Assembly (NCBI GenBank): GCA_002499585.1
Contig: DAMH01000012.1
Span: 713 to 64,712 of the forward strand
Length of the DNA: 64,000 nt
Direction: 5' to 3'
Source: Euryarchaeota archaeon UBA552
GTDB lineage: Archaea > Thermoplasmatota > Poseidoniia > Poseidoniales > Thalassarchaeaceae
Shown here: positions 26,429 to 35,120 of the stretch, piece by piece
How positions within the stretch are numbered: position 1 is the first letter of the stretch
Layout: the number at the start of each line of letters is the position of its first letter
Program-made: the position numbers and the translations under genes
The notes under the pieces: generated by a model
Database searches by the model: none
What the model was told of the DNA's origin: nothing
What the model saw: only the letters and a program-made list of their open reading frames with translations

Positions 26429-27025
26429 TTAGTTGATAATGGAGTTAGTTAGGTGATGAATAAATGAGGTCTCCAAGGAGTCCGACTCTCCATCCAATAC
26501 GTCTCCACCGATTCTGCTCAATCCAAACTCAGTTGGCACGGGGCGCTTGACGACAAGGCGACCATTTAATGATGAGATAATCCTCATCGCATTGTTGCTG
26601 TGTGTGTTGTAACAGGATCGCGGAATCCTCTCGGATCCAAGTGGCGTTTCTCCCCGGTGTTCTGGTAGGTAAAAGACCCAACCAATCTTATCATCTTGAG
26701 ACAGTCCTGATCTTCTTATTCCTTCTTTGATTTGCCTTGTTCCGGCAACTATTCTCAGAAACTCTGTATCCGGACTCTTCGCAACACACTTCCCGTGTAG
26801 CTCAAGTCTCCTCAGAATTGTCCATGCTGACCAGGCGTGTCGCTCACTAGCCACTACTCCATTGCCGAGGAGCCCCCATCTGGGGGATTCTCGCGATTCC
26901 ATAAACAAAGAGATAGTGTCAGATATTGATTTACTCGTGTCCAAATCGAAACCCCATGTGGTAAACCAAGGGACTAGCTCTGACATGATTCTCTCTGGCG
27001 ACAAGGGATAATCAATCCTTGCCAT
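26429..27025 (-). CDS. cgi121: KEOPS complex subunit Cgi121
   Basis: A 198-residue protein matching archaeal Cgi121/TPRKB. Its core has ERHAWSAWTILRRLE, then SPDTEFLRIVAGTRQIKEGI and a LSQDDKIGWVFYLPE segment, as in the family pattern EhLlaAa..A, S...E.Llyl.g.rQI.eAi. Cgi121 binds tRNA and the Bud32 kinase in KEOPS, which makes t6A37 on ANN-decoding tRNAs. ATG 27025 overlaps the last 14 bases of hel308, giving direct translational coupling; the hel308-cgi121 pairing also recurs in other euryarchaea. The C-terminus is about 40 residues longer than minimal family members. Other KEOPS subunits are not in the window. Confidence 0.85.
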   Translation of the reverse strand: MARIDYPLSPERIMSELVPWFTTWGFDLDTSKSISDTISLFMESRESPRWGLLGNGVVASERHAWSAWTILRRLELHGKCVAKSPDTEFLRIVAGTRQIKEGIRRSGLSQDDKIGWVFYLPEHRGETPLGSERIPRSCYNTHSNNAMRIISSLNGRLVVKRPVPTEFGLSRIGGDVLDGESDSLETSFIHHLTNSIIN

Positions 27026-29558
27026 TGTAATCAGTGAGTATTCTTTTGGCTTCATCTCTGATTGAAGAAGCAAGGTTAAAACTCCAACCCTGAAGTCCTG
27101 AGAGTTTTTCCAAATCTCCTTGGGTCATCCTAGCGATATCTCGGGTGGATTCTACAGAAAGCGTCTGAATCATCTCTCTGGCCCTGACCCTCCCTACTCC
27201 TTTTATTGAGACAAGCGGAATTATGTCGGCCTTACAGCCATGTTGAACTCTGGTCTTTACCTCGTTGAGAATCTCTGAAATATAACCTGAGATTGAATCA
27301 TCAGCTAGGACTCCCTTAGGACAGTCGGAGACGATTTTGGATGCAGCGCGCAACAACCAATTTGCTGCTTCAACCCTTGAACGCAGATCTCCGGGCTGAA
27401 CTCCCCAGTGCTTCTCCATCTCACTCATCTTGAACTCCTCTACCCAATCTAGAATAATCAGGGTGGATTTTACCCTCTCCAACTCGTCGGATGGATCAAG
27501 CGGCAGGAGCTTCTCTCTGTCATGGGCCTCGGAGCTGGATTCAATTTTGGTAATCTCACTGGTCTTGACCCAGAATTTTTGGAAATCTGGAGTCGAAGTC
27601 ACAAGATGAATTATCGAGAAAGGCGATATTTGGCCTATACCGTCTAAATCAGCCAGAATACGACCGGCTTGCAGAAGTCCATCAAACAGAGTTCTACCCG
27701 AAACAGGATTTAGATATAATCTCGATATGGTCTTTCCAAGATTTGTAGCCTCGTAAGTCATAGTGATTGATTCAGGCATGTCTTGTGAATGTCTTGTGAC
27801 GAAGGTCGCCTTACTAAACCCAAAAATGGCTGGCCCCTTTCTGGGAGATCTAGATCTTCTAAAATCTGAGACCACCTCCGTAGTTTCTAGTTCTACGATA
27901 CCTTCTGCAGCTCTTACCCAATCTGGAAAGTCGTCCCCCCAGTTTTCTACTTTCAGTGAATCAGCCTCAGTCTCCTTGATCTTCTTTGTTAGCTTCTCAT
28001 CATCGCCTTCTCTGGTTATCATGTCATTTTCAAACAGCCAAACTATCGACCTGTCGATTTTTGCCTCAAGGTCCTCTTTTGAGATGGTGGCTCCAAGGAA
28101 GGTTTTCGCCAAGAACATGCCGAGGGAATACCTATCTTGGATTCCACCCGTCGCGATTAATGCTAGCAAGTGGGTTAACAGAGACGGATCCTCTGTTGCA
28201 ACTGTTGAATACGGGTTCGCCAATCTTGATACTATGGGTTCCACTCCGCCCAATAGGTACCTATCCACAATGAACTGCTCTTCATTGGAATTCTTAGCCA
28301 ATATGATTCCTTCCCCATGGGGGTCATATCCTGGTCTGCCGGCTCTTCCAATCATTTGCCGTATCTCCATGGCCCTCACTGGCATGGAACCCCCTGCTGT
28401 TGAATTCCATCTCCGATGATCCCTGACAATAACCCTCCTTGAAGGCAGATTCACTCCCTGAGCAAGTGTCGGTGTAGCAACAAGGGCCGTCAAAACACCA
28501 TTTTTGAATGACTTTTCGATAATCGACCTTTGTCTCGGCGAGAGGCCTGCATGATGGAAACCGATTCCGCCTGATGTAGAATCGGCTAATGATCTTCCCA
28601 TGAAGGTGCCCTCGCCCACATCTCTCAGCTCCAAACATATTTTATTCCACTGAGAAATTTTGGTTTGTTGGGCTTTATCCTCGGGATCCAATCGGCTAAG
28701 GATGTATTTTGATAGTTCGCGGGCCTCTTTCTGCGCGGAAGCTCGGGAATTTACGAATATCAATACCTGTCCTTTTTCGTTTATCGTATCCTCCAACAAG
28801 GAATTGAGAACTCTGTTCGGATTCCCATCGATCTTTCGAGGATTGGGGAGTGAGAGTTTGTTTTGGCTGTCAATCCTGTGAATCTTGAGGGTCATGTCCG
28901 AAAAAGTTCCAGATTTCAAATCTACAGGACGCCAATCTGAGGAAACTAAGTTTGCGCCAAGCCACTTGGAGACCTCAATCGAATTACCTACGGTTGCTGA
29001 TAATGCGATGATCTGACACTGAGGAACCTCGTGTCGGATCCTTGCTATCAGTATCTCTAGCGTCGGACCTCTGGTATGGTCATCCATGAGATGGAATTCA
29101 TCAACAGTTATGCAGCCAACCCCCTCAAGAAAATTCGGCCTCGAGCGAATGATGGAATCAAGGCGCTCGCTCGTACATACCAATATGTCCCAATCATGTA
29201 GTGACCCTGACTCCTGACCCCTGTCTCCAACAGCTAAAGATGATTTCAGACCCAACTCACTGCACAGAGCTTCAATTTCTTCATACTTCTCCGAAGCAAG
29301 TGCCTTCAAAGGGACAATATATATTCCTTTCATACCCTTATTCTGGAGAATCCTGTTGAACATGCACACAAAAGCAACTGCCGATTTACCGCTCGCAGTG
29401 GGTATGGCTAACAAGAGGTTCTTTCCTGTAAGCCCTTTTTCAATTCCCTGTCTTTGGGGGGGATAGAAATTTTCGATCCCAAGGACACTTTGAATGCTTG
29501 CTGATAGTTGTTCTTCAATCCCGAGGAAGTCGTGATCTCCTCCTGAGGTGTTTCCCAT
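27012..29558 (-). CDS. hel308: Hel308-type Ski2-like DNA helicase
   Basis: An SF2 helicase of 848 residues. Visible motifs are the Q-region FYPPQRQGIEKGL, Walker A IPTASGKSAV, DEFH in ITVDEFHLMDDHTRG, motif III LSATVGN, motif V ATPTLAQGVNLPSRRVIV and motif VI QMIGRAGRPGYD. A winged helix, ratchet domain and C-terminal helix-hairpin-helix (SIKGVGRVRAREMIQTL) follow. Hel308 (HelQ relative) unwinds lagging-strand and fork DNA during replication restart. ATG 29558 is chosen because the open frame upstream adds 37 Cys/Arg-rich residues that are antisense-like and lie inside the thioesterase gene. It is coupled to cgi121 by a 14-base overlap. Confidence 0.95.
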   Translation of the reverse strand: MGNTSGGDHDFLGIEEQLSASIQSVLGIENFYPPQRQGIEKGLTGKNLLLAIPTASGKSAVAFVCMFNRILQNKGMKGIYIVPLKALASEKYEEIEALCSELGLKSSLAVGDRGQESGSLHDWDILVCTSERLDSIIRSRPNFLEGVGCITVDEFHLMDDHTRGPTLEILIARIRHEVPQCQIIALSATVGNSIEVSKWLGANLVSSDWRPVDLKSGTFSDMTLKIHRIDSQNKLSLPNPRKIDGNPNRVLNSLLEDTINEKGQVLIFVNSRASAQKEARELSKYILSRLDPEDKAQQTKISQWNKICLELRDVGEGTFMGRSLADSTSGGIGFHHAGLSPRQRSIIEKSFKNGVLTALVATPTLAQGVNLPSRRVIVRDHRRWNSTAGGSMPVRAMEIRQMIGRAGRPGYDPHGEGIILAKNSNEEQFIVDRYLLGGVEPIVSRLANPYSTVATEDPSLLTHLLALIATGGIQDRYSLGMFLAKTFLGATISKEDLEAKIDRSIVWLFENDMITREGDDEKLTKKIKETEADSLKVENWGDDFPDWVRAAEGIVELETTEVVSDFRRSRSPRKGPAIFGFSKATFVTRHSQDMPESITMTYEATNLGKTISRLYLNPVSGRTLFDGLLQAGRILADLDGIGQISPFSIIHLVTSTPDFQKFWVKTSEITKIESSSEAHDREKLLPLDPSDELERVKSTLIILDWVEEFKMSEMEKHWGVQPGDLRSRVEAANWLLRAASKIVSDCPKGVLADDSISGYISEILNEVKTRVQHGCKADIIPLVSIKGVGRVRAREMIQTLSVESTRDIARMTQGDLEKLSGLQGWSFNLASSIRDEAKRILTDYNGKD

Positions 29559-29599
29559 TGATCGCTGTTCTGAAGTCAGGGCGCAAAAGGATGACGTTC

Positions 29600-30082
29600 C
29601 TAGGACCAACGGTGATATGCGGGATGTCCTTCCTCGACAGCCACAAACAAACCTTCGCCTTTGGCACAAATCTTGCCCTCGCTTTCAAGAACCATTTGAA
29701 CACCTACTCGATCGTCGTATTTTGAAACATCAACTGAACGAGCCCTGATTGTAATTTCTTTCCCATAGGGAGTGGGCCTCAACAGCCGAACATTGTAACT
29801 CGCTGTTACAGTACAGGGTGGCTCCGGTAAACTATCCCTGTCCATCAAAGCAATGGCTGCAGTCCAATTGCCATGACAGTCCATGAGTGTGCCAATTATC
29901 CCTCCGTTAATTATTCCAGGAAAGGCTTGATGCTCGATTGACGGTCTAAATGACATCAACAACTCCTCTCCATCTCGATAAGACCTGATTCTTAGGCCAC
30001 TATCATTAGAGGGCCCGCATCCAAAACAGATGCTTTTCGGTGCATAGGTTTCTTGCAGTGATTTGCCAGTGGTCGCTACCAT
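29600..30082 (-). CDS. PaaI-like hotdog-fold thioesterase
   Basis: A 160-residue hotdog protein with the N-terminal CFGCGPSNDSGLRI motif common in a PaaI/YiiD-like thioesterase group, and the hotdog helix FPGIINGGIIGTLMDCHGNWTA. Members hydrolyse acyl-CoA thioesters. The usual HGG/D catalytic region appears here as NGGIIGTLMD, keeping the Gly-Gly and Asp. It lies 41 bases upstream of hel308 on the same strand, divergent from the AspA/AstE-like gene. The substrate is unknown. Confidence 0.85.
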   Translation of the reverse strand: MVATTGKSLQETYAPKSICFGCGPSNDSGLRIRSYRDGEELLMSFRPSIEHQAFPGIINGGIIGTLMDCHGNWTAAIALMDRDSLPEPPCTVTASYNVRLLRPTPYGKEITIRARSVDVSKYDDRVGVQMVLESEGKICAKGEGLFVAVEEGHPAYHRWS

Positions 30083-30168
30083 GTGTTGTGATAGCCGACT
30101 AAGAATTCAATCATTTTGGAAATGTTGGACATCAGTGTCACTTATTTGCAGCCCTTGCTTGGGGCGGT

Positions 30169-31500
30169 ATGTTGACGGAGCACCCTGAGGTAGAAGACTC
30201 CAAAAAAGGAGCAAGGAGACCATCAAAAAGACGTAGGTCTCCATTGAAGATCGTCAACCAGATTCCCAAAAGAAGACGAAAAGAAATCGAAGAATCCGAT
30301 TCTGAAAAATCCTCGAGCCCGGAATCCTGGTCTAGGAGATCAGGCCTTGAGAACCACAAAATTGGCCGTAGATCCACGAAACCTGGCGAAGTGAAAACAA
30401 TTCCTTTCAATCTTATCGACTCCAAAATTGGAGAATCATGGCCCATACCAATAACTGTCGTCAATGGGGTAAGACCAGGTCCAATCGTAACTCTTCTTGG
30501 AGCTGTACACGGTAACGAGTTAGTCGGCCCTCAGGCACTTACTTTTCTCCAATCACATCAGATTCTCGGAAGTGGCAAGTCAATCGATGTCGGCGTCATG
30601 TCGGGAACTCTGAGAATTATGCCCATAGTGAACCTCCCCGGATATAGAACCAGAACTCGGTATGCCCCTGATGGACGAGACATCAATCGTTTCTTTCCGG
30701 GGAAAGCAGGTGGCAACACCACGCAAAGAATCTCAAGCAAGCTCTGGAATGAAATAATCTCAACGAGTGATTTCATAATTGATCTACATTCTGCAGCTAG
30801 TGGCAGGACAAATTTGCCTCACATAAGAGTAAATCTTGCTCACTCCCAGAGTAGTATGTTGGCGAGATCCTTCGGAACTGAGGTTTTACTAGATGGACTC
30901 GGACCAAAAGGGTCGTTGAGAAGGGTCTCAAATGAGTTTGACATTGGGTGCGTCACATTTGAGGGCGGCGGGGCCAATTCAATAGATTCCGATGCTGTCC
31001 AAATTGCTACCTACGGGATCCTAAATGTCTTGCGTTCTCTAAGAATGATACCAGGTTACCCCAGCAGCCCCAGATTTCGCCTTCTCGCTTCAGGTTCGGT
31101 ATGGATAAGATCTGATCATGGCGGTCTCCTAGATGTACTTGCACCGGTTGGTTCTGTGATAGAGGCCGGCGAAGTAGTGGCCACTGTCACCGACCCCGAA
31201 CATGCCAGAGACTCAGTCGAGATAAAATCCCCCAACAGAGGATTACTTATCGGGATGGCCACACATCCTTTCGTTACATCCGGAACTCCAATTGGACACT
31301 TACTGCCGCTGAAAAAAGGCTTGAATACTATCAAGAGTAGGCTGGATGAAGACGATGTTTTGATGCTCAGTGGAATAATGGATGACCCAATTTGGAGAGA
31401 AGAAGAAACCGAGGACATTGATCTACAATCATCTGAAGATATAACCTCTGAGGGGTGGGCGAGCGTTGATGAGCCGGTATTTGAAGAAGAGGATGATTAA
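30169..31500 (+). CDS. Succinylglutamate desuccinylase/aspartoacylase (AspA/AstE) family protein with basic N-terminal tail
   Basis: A 443-residue M14-like zinc hydrolase. The zinc ligands appear in LLGAVHGNELVG and in IIDLHSAASGR, with the conserved DGRDINRFFPG between. The C-terminal 110 residues form the barrel-like domain usual in this family (HGGLLDVLAPVGSVIEAGEV). Relatives deacylate N-acyl amino acids or cleave amide bonds. The first 70 residues are an unusual disordered tail, rich in Lys, Arg, Ser and Glu (for example KRRRSP), that is absent from typical relatives and could bind nucleic acid or partners. It converges with the kexin-like protease gene, three bases between stops. The substrate is not assignable. 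Confidence 0.85.
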   Translation: MLTEHPEVEDSKKGARRPSKRRRSPLKIVNQIPKRRRKEIEESDSEKSSSPESWSRRSGLENHKIGRRSTKPGEVKTIPFNLIDSKIGESWPIPITVVNGVRPGPIVTLLGAVHGNELVGPQALTFLQSHQILGSGKSIDVGVMSGTLRIMPIVNLPGYRTRTRYAPDGRDINRFFPGKAGGNTTQRISSKLWNEIISTSDFIIDLHSAASGRTNLPHIRVNLAHSQSSMLARSFGTEVLLDGLGPKGSLRRVSNEFDIGCVTFEGGGANSIDSDAVQIATYGILNVLRSLRMIPGYPSSPRFRLLASGSVWIRSDHGGLLDVLAPVGSVIEAGEVVATVTDPEHARDSVEIKSPNRGLLIGMATHPFVTSGTPIGHLLPLKKGLNTIKSRLDEDDVLMLSGIMDDPIWREEETEDIDLQSSEDITSEGWASVDEPVFEEEDD

Positions 31501-31503
31501 TCG

Positions 31504-34500
31504 CTACGATCTACGGTTGAAATCTGGTGCGCTTGGAACATCGTTGTTCGAAGCGACCTGGGCCCCTTCATAACCGCCGTATGACCTGATGGCCTCCACT
31601 AGGATATTTCTTCGCCTCCTGGATATTGTGATTATTATCGCACAAGAAAATAACAGTGAAATCAGCAAGAATCCTGCTATGTAGCCTAGTGGCCCTTTCA
31701 GAACATTTACTGCTTTCTCAAACAAACTCGAAGGAGGCGTCCAAATTTTAACTTCTAGCGGCCAGATTAACACAGTTTCCACATCGGAGTCCGTGATTTT
31801 TAATTCAATGGACACCGGGTTTGGCGATTCGCACAAAATGAGTGTTAGGTCACTATCGCCAATCTCGTCGCAGTCAAGGGAATCTAATGTCAAGGAACTG
31901 CTGCGAAATTGTCCATCTTCTGCCCCATGGAACGACCACTCAAATTCTGCAGACACGCCCTCAGGTAGAACTGGGGCCTCCAGGTGAAGGGATTCATTTG
32001 ATGCCTCCCATACTATCGAACCTCCGGAGAAACCCAGTTCTGTCACCCGATCTAAATCCTCGTCAACAAAGCCGTCACAATCTTGGTCAATACCGTCCCA
32101 GATTTCTATTACCCGGGGATTAATTCTGGGGTTGACATCATTACAATCCTCAAACCAATAGTAGCCATCTTCATCGTTGTCCGGATCAAGTGCGTTTGGG
32201 TCGGTTTCAGTGGTTAACACCTCTGTGCCGTCTGATAGCAGATCGCCGTCTGTATCGAGGTTTGATGGATTGGTGTTGTACAAGTGAAATTCATCAAAGT
32301 CTGACAAACCATCTGCATCGCTGTCTATATCAATGAAATCCTCGTCCTGAAATCCGTCACAATCATTATCCTTCTTATCCAGTATCTCTGTGCTCAATGG
32401 CGATGTAAACGAGTCCTCATCATCACAGTCCTCAAACCAGTAAAATCCATCGGAATCAGAATCCTGATCATAAGACAAAGGGTCTGTGAGGCTTTCACTT
32501 ATCTCAAATCCATCAGAGAGCCCATCCCCATCAGAGTCAGGGTGGAACGGGTTTGTTAGTATAACATTAAACTCCTCAAAATCCGAGATTCCATCCTGAT
32601 CCACATCCGTATCAGTGTAGTCTTCATCGGTTTGATCGTCACAGTCATTGTCTATTCCGTCCAAATATTCTTGAGCACCGGGGAAAATCATTGGTTCCGA
32701 ATCGTTACAATCTTCGAACCAGTAACTCCCATCTGCATCACTGTCCTCATCGTAAACCAGTGGGTTGGTGAGAAATGTAATTACCTCATCACCGTCAGAA
32801 ATCCCGTCTAAATCAGTGTCCCCACTTTGGAAATCAGTAAAATAGATGTGATATTCATCCCAATCTTTGAGTCCGTCAGAATCCCTATCTGTGAAGTTGT
32901 AACCCTCGTCAATAAAATGATCGCAATCGTCATCGATCCCATTGAGTATTTCTGGTCTGCCTGGATTAATCATCGGATTATCGTCATCGCAATCATCAAA
33001 ATGATAGTAAAGATCTCGATCTGAGTCATTATCGAACAGCAGCGGATTACTCTGATGAACAATGACCTCCTGTCCGTCCAATAACCCATCTCCATCTGAA
33101 TCTGAGAGTAGAGGATCAGTATGATGGATATTGACTTCCCTCCCATCAGATAGGCCATCAGAATCAGTATCTGGCGATAATGGGTTTGTTCCGTTCTCTA
33201 TTTCAGAGTAGTCGCTCAGGCCGTCGTCATCGCTATCAGGATCATATGGATCTGTCCCGTATGTGTCTACCTCTTCGATAGTGAGCAATCCATCCCCATC
33301 ATGATCGCTCTCTGAATCTACACCATGCAATATCAAGCTCCAGGAATTCAACGTCCCAGAATTACCGGGTGATGAGTCTTTGACTCTCAAGGTCCATGTA
33401 CCGTTGGATAACTCTCCCCAATGCAATACCGATCCGAAACTCCAATCTTGGATGTCACTTCCCGTATCGTCATTCGAGCTGCGCAAGACGGAAACCGTAT
33501 CGTGAGGTGAAACTAACTCAATGTCCAACTCGCCACGACTGGGATGAGTCACATCAACTATTATATCCAATGACTCGATTTTTATCCCTTCTGATACCGT
33601 TATGTCCGTTTCAACCCAGTCATCAGTATCATAGATAGATAGAGGACTGATGTTTGGGAAGTATGTTAAGTTACTCTCTGGTGAGAGTGAAGACCAATTT
33701 GATGCGAGGGAGGTTGAAGCTCCGGCATCAACTACTCCAAACCCGTACTTGTGTGAAAACCAATGACCTGCCCCGTTCTGAGCCCAAGATGGGTCAGTAA
33801 AGTCGTTCTTCCTGGAGGTCAAAACCAATATCTCTTGAACATCCCTCCATGTCAGGTTTGGATTGCTTTGAAGCATCATTGATATCACTCCTGACACCAA
33901 CGGTGTTGCACTGGAGGTACCTCCGAAGTTGTTGGTGACATCCCCGTTAGTGTATCCACTCGGACCAGAAATATCAGTCGTCGTTATTCCAACCCCGTCT
34001 CCATTAGAAGGGGCTGAAACTAGGATATTGGCCCCAGGCTCGGAATAGTAAGACTGTTCTCCATTGTGATCTACAGCGGTTACAGCAATTGTGTATCTGC
34101 TGTTTGTATATCCGTCTGCATTGGAATCGTCATCAGATTGCAATCCATTTCCTGCAGCCCAGGTGTATATGTTACCTAGCCCCCCTCTTCCTGAGTAGAC
34201 TCCGTTTTCAATCGCAGCCAGTGTGAGGGGCCCTGGTCCCTGCAGAGTTGCTCCGTCGTCTGCCGGACCCCATGAATTTGAATAAATATCTACGCTCTGA
34301 GGCATGTGGGAAAGCGCATTCGCTTCCATGGAATCGCTAATCGAACACGCTATCAGTCTGCTACCAGCAAGGTTGGCTCCGAATCCAGCTCCAATAACAT
34401 CAATCCCATTGTTTCCAGTCGCGCCTGCAACACCTCCGGCCGCGGTTCCATGAGCATCATTTCCGGAAGGCATGGGGTCTGCGTCAGACGAGCAGAAGTC

Positions 34501-35091
34501 GTATGACGTCGAGGCATCATAGTTCTGTGCGATGTCTGGATGGCCGTGGTCTAGTCCGTCGTCCACTATTGATATTGTTACACCTGAGCCATTGTATAGG
34601 TCCCATGCAGTTGTTATATTTACATCTTCATTTACACTCCCACCGGACTGGCCATTGTTTGAAAGGTGCCATTGGTCGATATAATCAGGGTCATTTGGTG
34701 ATAAACGGGGATTCTGCTTCTTTTCATTATCCTCAACATATGCCTCTATGTACCCGTCTTCCAGCATGTCGGCCAAGTTGATTAATTGGTTAGTAGACTC
34801 CTTTGGAACCCATTTGTAAGCCCCTTTCAACAAATCTAATTTTCGCAGGTCACCATTTGGAAGTATATCTAATAGATCCTGCTCACCTAAATCTGAGAGC
34901 AAGATCCATGCCCCACTGGCGCTGCCATCTTCATTAGCAGCCTTCATGCCCCTCTTGAAAGCAGAGGAAATTACAGGCGAAAAGCCATCCAGAAGGGACT
35001 CCTCGTATTCAAGGGGGAATTCATTATTTTCTACAAAAGCTGCCACAGGGCATAAAATAAGCATCGCCGACATGACCAAAGCTTGGTACAC
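31504..35091 (-). CDS. Secreted kexin-like subtilase with P domain, TSP3/MopE repeats and membrane anchor
   Basis: A 1195-residue S8 serine protease. Order: signal peptide (residues about 1-19), propeptide to about 125, and the catalytic domain with Asp177 in SIVDDGLDHGHPDI, His214 in NDAHGTAAGG, oxyanion Asn315 in AAGNG and Ser393 in GGTSSATP. A P/proprotein-convertase domain follows (about 485-590, ending TLNSWSLILHG), then thrombospondin type 3 calcium repeats (DSDGDGLSDG type, about 597-690), and a 94-residue composite repeat to about 1016. A beta domain, a membrane helix near 1145-1165 and a short cytoplasmic tail close the protein. The VDDGLD motif and P domain place it with kexin/furin-like enzymes. 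It starts at a GTG; ATG 35073 would shorten the signal peptide. It would process or degrade proteins outside the cell while tethered. Confidence 0.93.
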   Translation of the reverse strand: MYQALVMSAMLILCPVAAFVENNEFPLEYEESLLDGFSPVISSAFKRGMKAANEDGSASGAWILLSDLGEQDLLDILPNGDLRKLDLLKGAYKWVPKESTNQLINLADMLEDGYIEAYVEDNEKKQNPRLSPNDPDYIDQWHLSNNGQSGGSVNEDVNITTAWDLYNGSGVTISIVDDGLDHGHPDIAQNYDASTSYDFCSSDADPMPSGNDAHGTAAGGVAGATGNNGIDVIGAGFGANLAGSRLIACSISDSMEANALSHMPQSVDIYSNSWGPADDGATLQGPGPLTLAAIENGVYSGRGGLGNIYTWAAGNGLQSDDDSNADGYTNSRYTIAVTAVDHNGEQSYYSEPGANILVSAPSNGDGVGITTTDISGPSGYTNGDVTNNFGGTSSATPLVSGVISMMLQSNPNLTWRDVQEILVLTSRKNDFTDPSWAQNGAGHWFSHKYGFGVVDAGASTSLASNWSSLSPESNLTYFPNISPLSIYDTDDWVETDITVSEGIKIESLDIIVDVTHPSRGELDIELVSPHDTVSVLRSSNDDTGSDIQDWSFGSVLHWGELSNGTWTLRVKDSSPGNSGTLNSWSLILHGVDSESDHDGDGLLTIEEVDTYGTDPYDPDSDDDGLSDYSEIENGTNPLSPDTDSDGLSDGREVNIHHTDPLLSDSDGDGLLDGQEVIVHQSNPLLFDNDSDRDLYYHFDDCDDDNPMINPGRPEILNGIDDDCDHFIDEGYNFTDRDSDGLKDWDEYHIYFTDFQSGDTDLDGISDGDEVITFLTNPLVYDEDSDADGSYWFEDCNDSEPMIFPGAQEYLDGIDNDCDDQTDEDYTDTDVDQDGISDFEEFNVILTNPFHPDSDGDGLSDGFEISESLTDPLSYDQDSDSDGFYWFEDCDDEDSFTSPLSTEILDKKDNDCDGFQDEDFIDIDSDADGLSDFDEFHLYNTNPSNLDTDGDLLSDGTEVLTTETDPNALDPDNDEDGYYWFEDCNDVNPRINPRVIEIWDGIDQDCDGFVDEDLDRVTELGFSGGSIVWEASNESLHLEAPVLPEGVSAEFEWSFHGAEDGQFRSSSLTLDSLDCDEIGDSDLTLILCESPNPVSIELKITDSDVETVLIWPLEVKIWTPPSSLFEKAVNVLKGPLGYIAGFLLISLLFSCAIIITISRRRRNILVEAIRSYGGYEGAQVASNNDVPSAPDFNRRS
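32044..33006 (-). repeat. Three exact-length 94-residue MopE/TSP3 units plus a partial fourth, inside the kexin-like gene
   Basis: Units begin at residues 696, 790, 884 and 978, each opening Y-H/W-F-D/E-D-C. Each then has the MopE-type metal motif (GIDNDCD-like, two cysteines) and two TSP3-like loops with D-x-D-x-D-G patterns. The first three are each 94 residues (282 bases); the fourth is cut after about 39 residues. The units have diverged in sequence but keep identical length. Calcium or other metal binding is expected from the motifs. Confidence 0.85.
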
Positions 35092-35120
35092 GGCTCTCTG
35101 GAAATCTAATTAAGTAAAAA

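Noticed and set aside
27763..28419. 218-codon open frame antisense to hel308
   Set aside because: Serine-rich product mirrors the helicase codons; no domain or start signal, so it is a shadow frame.
29559..29669. Upstream extension of hel308 by 37 residues
   Set aside because: It is Cys/Arg-rich, unlike the family N-terminus, and falls inside the thioesterase gene.
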